The translations under genes were made by a program, and so were the position numbers. The notes below the pieces were generated by a model that had not been told where the DNA came from, did not search any database, and worked only from the letters and a program-made list of their open reading frames with translations. DNA of 50,745 nucleotides from Planctomycetota bacterium (lineage in GTDB: Bacteria > Planctomycetota > Phycisphaerae > UBA1845 > UTPLA1): positions 1 through 50,745 of the forward strand of contig JADJRI010000026.1 in assembly GCA_016712275.1 (NCBI GenBank). Reading direction: 5' to 3'. Below, one piece after another: positions 48,586-50,745 of the stretch; position 1 is the first letter of the stretch, and each line of letters opens with the position of its first letter.

Positions 48586-49423
48586 ATGCCAACCCCAAAC
48601 ATCCTCATTCTCCGCGCCCCCGGCATCAACTGCGACGAAGAGACCGCTTTCGCATGGGAATCAGTCGGCGCAAAAACGCAGCGGCTCCATGTCAATCGCC
48701 TTTGCGAGAATCCCGCGCTGCTCGACAACTTCCAGGCCCTCACCATCCCCGGCGGCTTCTCCTACGGCGATGACATTGCCAGTGGAAAAATTCTCGCCAA
48801 CCAGATGAGGCACCACCTCGGCGACAAGCTGCTGCCTTCATCGAACGCGGCGGACTCGTCCTGGAATCTGCAACGGCTTTCAAGTCATCACCCGCCTTGG
48901 CCTGCTGCCGGGCCCCGATTCCGGCACTGCGGTGACACTCGCCCTCAACGAGAGCGGCCGCTATGAGGATCGGTGGGTGTATGTTCGTGCCGAAACCGAT
49001 CGGTGTCCCTTGCTTGTCCGCGGAGAGGTCTATCGCCTGCCCGTTGCACACGGCGAGGGGCGCATCGTTGTTCAAGGTGCCGACGAAGGAGCGGCAATTC
49101 TGACAGCCAAGGATCGGGTCGCACTTCGCTACGTCGCACGTCTCAATGGCTCGACGGATGGTCAATCAAATGAACATCAATCGCCCGCCGACCAGTGGCA
49201 GACAAGCCCCAATTTCCCCGAAAACCCCAATGGCAGCATTGACAACGTCGCCGGCCTGATCGACAGCACTGGCAGGGTATTCGGCCTCATGCCCCACCCG
49301 GAGCGATGCATCTTCGCCACCCAGCCCCCCACCGGCTCCCCCGTTTTCAGCCCTGAAAACGAGGTTGATCTACAACCGGACGGCCTGCGCTTGTTTCAAA
49401 ACGCAATTCGACGCCTGAAATGA
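48586..49423 (+). CDS. purQ: Phosphoribosylformylglycinamidine synthase subunit I (glutaminase), two apparent frameshifts
   Basis: It starts MPTPNILILRAPGINCDEET, the usual PurQ beginning. TIPGGFSYGDDIASGKI is a family block. One base is missing near 48835 (DKLL to AFIERGGLVL) and one near 48864, restoring LGICNGFQVITRLGLLPG with the nucleophile Cys at 48869-48871. The catalytic His-Glu is in GLMPHPERC. It releases ammonia from glutamine for the PurL-catalysed fourth step of purine synthesis. A 30-residue hydrophilic insertion (NGSTDGQSNEHQSPADQW) lies before the His-Glu region. No Shine-Dalgarno is visible. purL and purS are not in the window. Confidence 0.9.
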
Positions 49424-49516
49424 CGCAAATCGTTGCAGCACAATACAATTGCGTCCGATAGAATCGCCGGTACACTTCAGAAAACAGGGAACAGCAGCAC
49501 TGCAAGGATGCAAGTC

Positions 49517-50745
49517 ATGCTTCACCGAACATGGATCATTGGCGTTTCGATCGTGGCCCTCGGCCTTCTTTCCGCCGCCTGCAATTCACCGTCGAACGGC
49601 CCGTCCGATCGGAAAGTCAGCTCCAGCACACCGCGCGCCAACTCAACCGAAACGCGCCCCGAATGGGCGAATGACCAGCCGGAATACATGACACCGGTCG
49701 ACGACCTCACGCCTGAACCGACGGCGAGGGTGACGGACCCCCTGCACTATTTCACCAATCGCCAGTCGATCATGATCCGTCAGCCCGGCAACTACGATAC
49801 CAACGAGACCCCGCGCGTGTCTGTCTGGGTCACAAGCGACAATGGCTACAACTGGAAAAGGCAGGGTCACTTCGGCCGCGGCCAATCCTACTTTCCATTG
49901 CAGGTAAAGGGCGATGGCGACTATGGCGTGCGATTCGTCGGTCCGGGCCAGGACCCGGCGAACGAAGTGCCTGCACGCCCGGCGCGCGTGTATCACGTCG
50001 ATTCCTGTCCGCCCGAAGTCGAAATGTGGATCGAGCCGGAGCAAACGTGGTACAACGTGGGCGATACAGTCACCATTTCTTGGCGGGCCAACGATCCGCA
50101 CCTCATCGAGTTTCCCGTGCGCATCGGGATGATGAAGGATTTCACGTCCGATGACGGGCGGCTGATTGAGATTCAGGGCGAACTTGCCGATGAAGGCACG
50201 CTCAGCTATGTGCTGCCCCCGGAATCCTTCGACCACGAAGTCTGGTTTCGCGTCGAGGCGATGGACCGGGCGAACAACATGGGCGTCGCATATTCCTTCG
50301 CCCTTCAGGTGGTTGATACGAATCTCGCCGCCACCGATGAACTCAGGACTGAAATAGAGCGCGTTGCCAGTAACGATGGAATGACACCAGAAAGCGCGCG
50401 TGCCATTCTCGACCGCGCCGCGGCGGAATATGGCGATCTGGTGTCGTCGATGATGACGGCCATTCGCGAAGTCTCCGAGCGCGGTGAGGAGATCCGCCGG
50501 AGCAACGCAGTCGGCGATGCCGGACCAAGTGAGTACGGCCCCACGTCCCCGGTTTTCGGCCGCGAAGAATCATCCAACGACATCGCGATCGGCGACATCG
50601 AGCCCTGCGACGAAAACCCCCGCAACGCAACACTTGTTGCCATGAACACAAATGACGAAAAGGAACAGGACGGTCCGATGAGCGACAACCAAGGTTCGCT
50701 TCCTTACGCGACCGCCGCCGCCCGCGAAGTCGCCGACAGCACCAT
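49517..50745 (+). CDS. Lipoprotein of unknown function, 3' end beyond the window
   Basis: The frame is open from the start to the last base, so the gene is truncated at the window edge. ATG 49517 has AAGGA nine bases upstream; ATG 49508 is the alternative. The signal WIIGVSIVALGLLSAAC ends in a lipobox. A Ser/Pro/Asn linker follows, then two beta-rich domains (HYFTNRQSIMIRQPG to YGVRFVGPGQDP, and MWIEPEQTWYNVGDTVTISW to EVWFRVEAMDRANNMG) that read like Ig or Ig-like folds. After residue 280 comes a helical, acidic segment (ELRTEIERVASNDG, then ARAILDRAAAEYGDLV). I do not recognise a named family. Minus-strand open frames in this stretch are shadows. Confidence 0.78.
   Translation, partial: MLHRTWIIGVSIVALGLLSAACNSPSNGPSDRKVSSSTPRANSTETRPEWANDQPEYMTPVDDLTPEPTARVTDPLHYFTNRQSIMIRQPGNYDTNETPRVSVWVTSDNGYNWKRQGHFGRGQSYFPLQVKGDGDYGVRFVGPGQDPANEVPARPARVYHVDSCPPEVEMWIEPEQTWYNVGDTVTISWRANDPHLIEFPVRIGMMKDFTSDDGRLIEIQGELADEGTLSYVLPPESFDHEVWFRVEAMDRANNMGVAYSFALQVVDTNLAATDELRTEIERVASNDGMTPESARAILDRAAAEYGDLVSSMMTAIREVSERGEEIRRSNAVGDAGPSEYGPTSPVFGREESSNDIAIGDIEPCDENPRNATLVAMNTNDEKEQDGPMSDNQGSLPYATAAAREVADST

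Overview
The window looks like a GC-rich Planctomycetota chromosome segment, most likely Phycisphaerae-like. The signs are: the zinc-ribbon signature CxxCGYxLxxxxxxxCPECG fused to membrane helices in three genes (8672, 24936, 25702); a type II secretion-style prepilin with FTLIELLVVVGIIAIL (3394); very large secreted proteases ending in paired dockerin-like calcium repeats; lipoproteins with Asn/Ser-rich linkers; and tRNAs without an encoded CCA. No mobile element, phage gene or CRISPR array is visible.

Layout. 1-4224: a secreted subtilase cut by the window edge, then a prepilin-like protein. 4472-8569: a tight five-gene fatty-acid/polyketide-type cassette (dehydratase, acyl carrier protein, dehydratase, catalytically degenerate ketosynthase, intact ketosynthase). 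8672-12203: a zinc-ribbon membrane protein, a DUF4287/DUF5655-type protein, a GT-C-like membrane glycosyltransferase and a 37-codon hydrophobic peptide gene with its own terminator. 12355-14593 (minus): a Gly/Tyr/Ser-rich secreted protein, uppP, pgsA and tRNA-Tyr. 14876-24677: a lipoprotein, ppdK, a gluzincin metallopeptidase and an M4 metallopeptidase. 24936-28626 (minus): tandem zinc-ribbon paralogues, a Mop protein, a Uma2 protein and sucC. 28839-36115: citrate synthase, a CPBP protease, trpC, an NtrC/NtrB-like pair and ispG. 36271-44755: an M14 peptidase lipoprotein, an NTF2-like lipoprotein and a roughly 2195-residue subtilase with five Ig-like and seven HYR repeats. 44993-50745: tRNA-Ser, sdhC, sdhA, purQ and a lipoprotein running off the window.

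How the genes fit together. The metabolic genes (gltA, sucC, sdhC, sdhA, ppdK) point to an ordinary TCA cycle with pyruvate/PEP interconversion. uppP, pgsA and ispG serve the envelope lipid and isoprenoid supply. Five peptidases with export signals suggest heavy protein degradation outside the cytoplasm. The FAS/PKS-like cassette is the best candidate for a specialised pathway, because its first ketosynthase has lost all three catalytic residues and resembles a chain-length-factor partner.

Caveat. At least 15 otherwise well-conserved genes, including essential ones (ppdK, sucC, sdhA, sdhC, trpC, purQ, pgsA), are broken by one- or two-base shifts, several in homopolymers. I read this as sequence or assembly error rather than mass pseudogenisation and annotate each as one gene.
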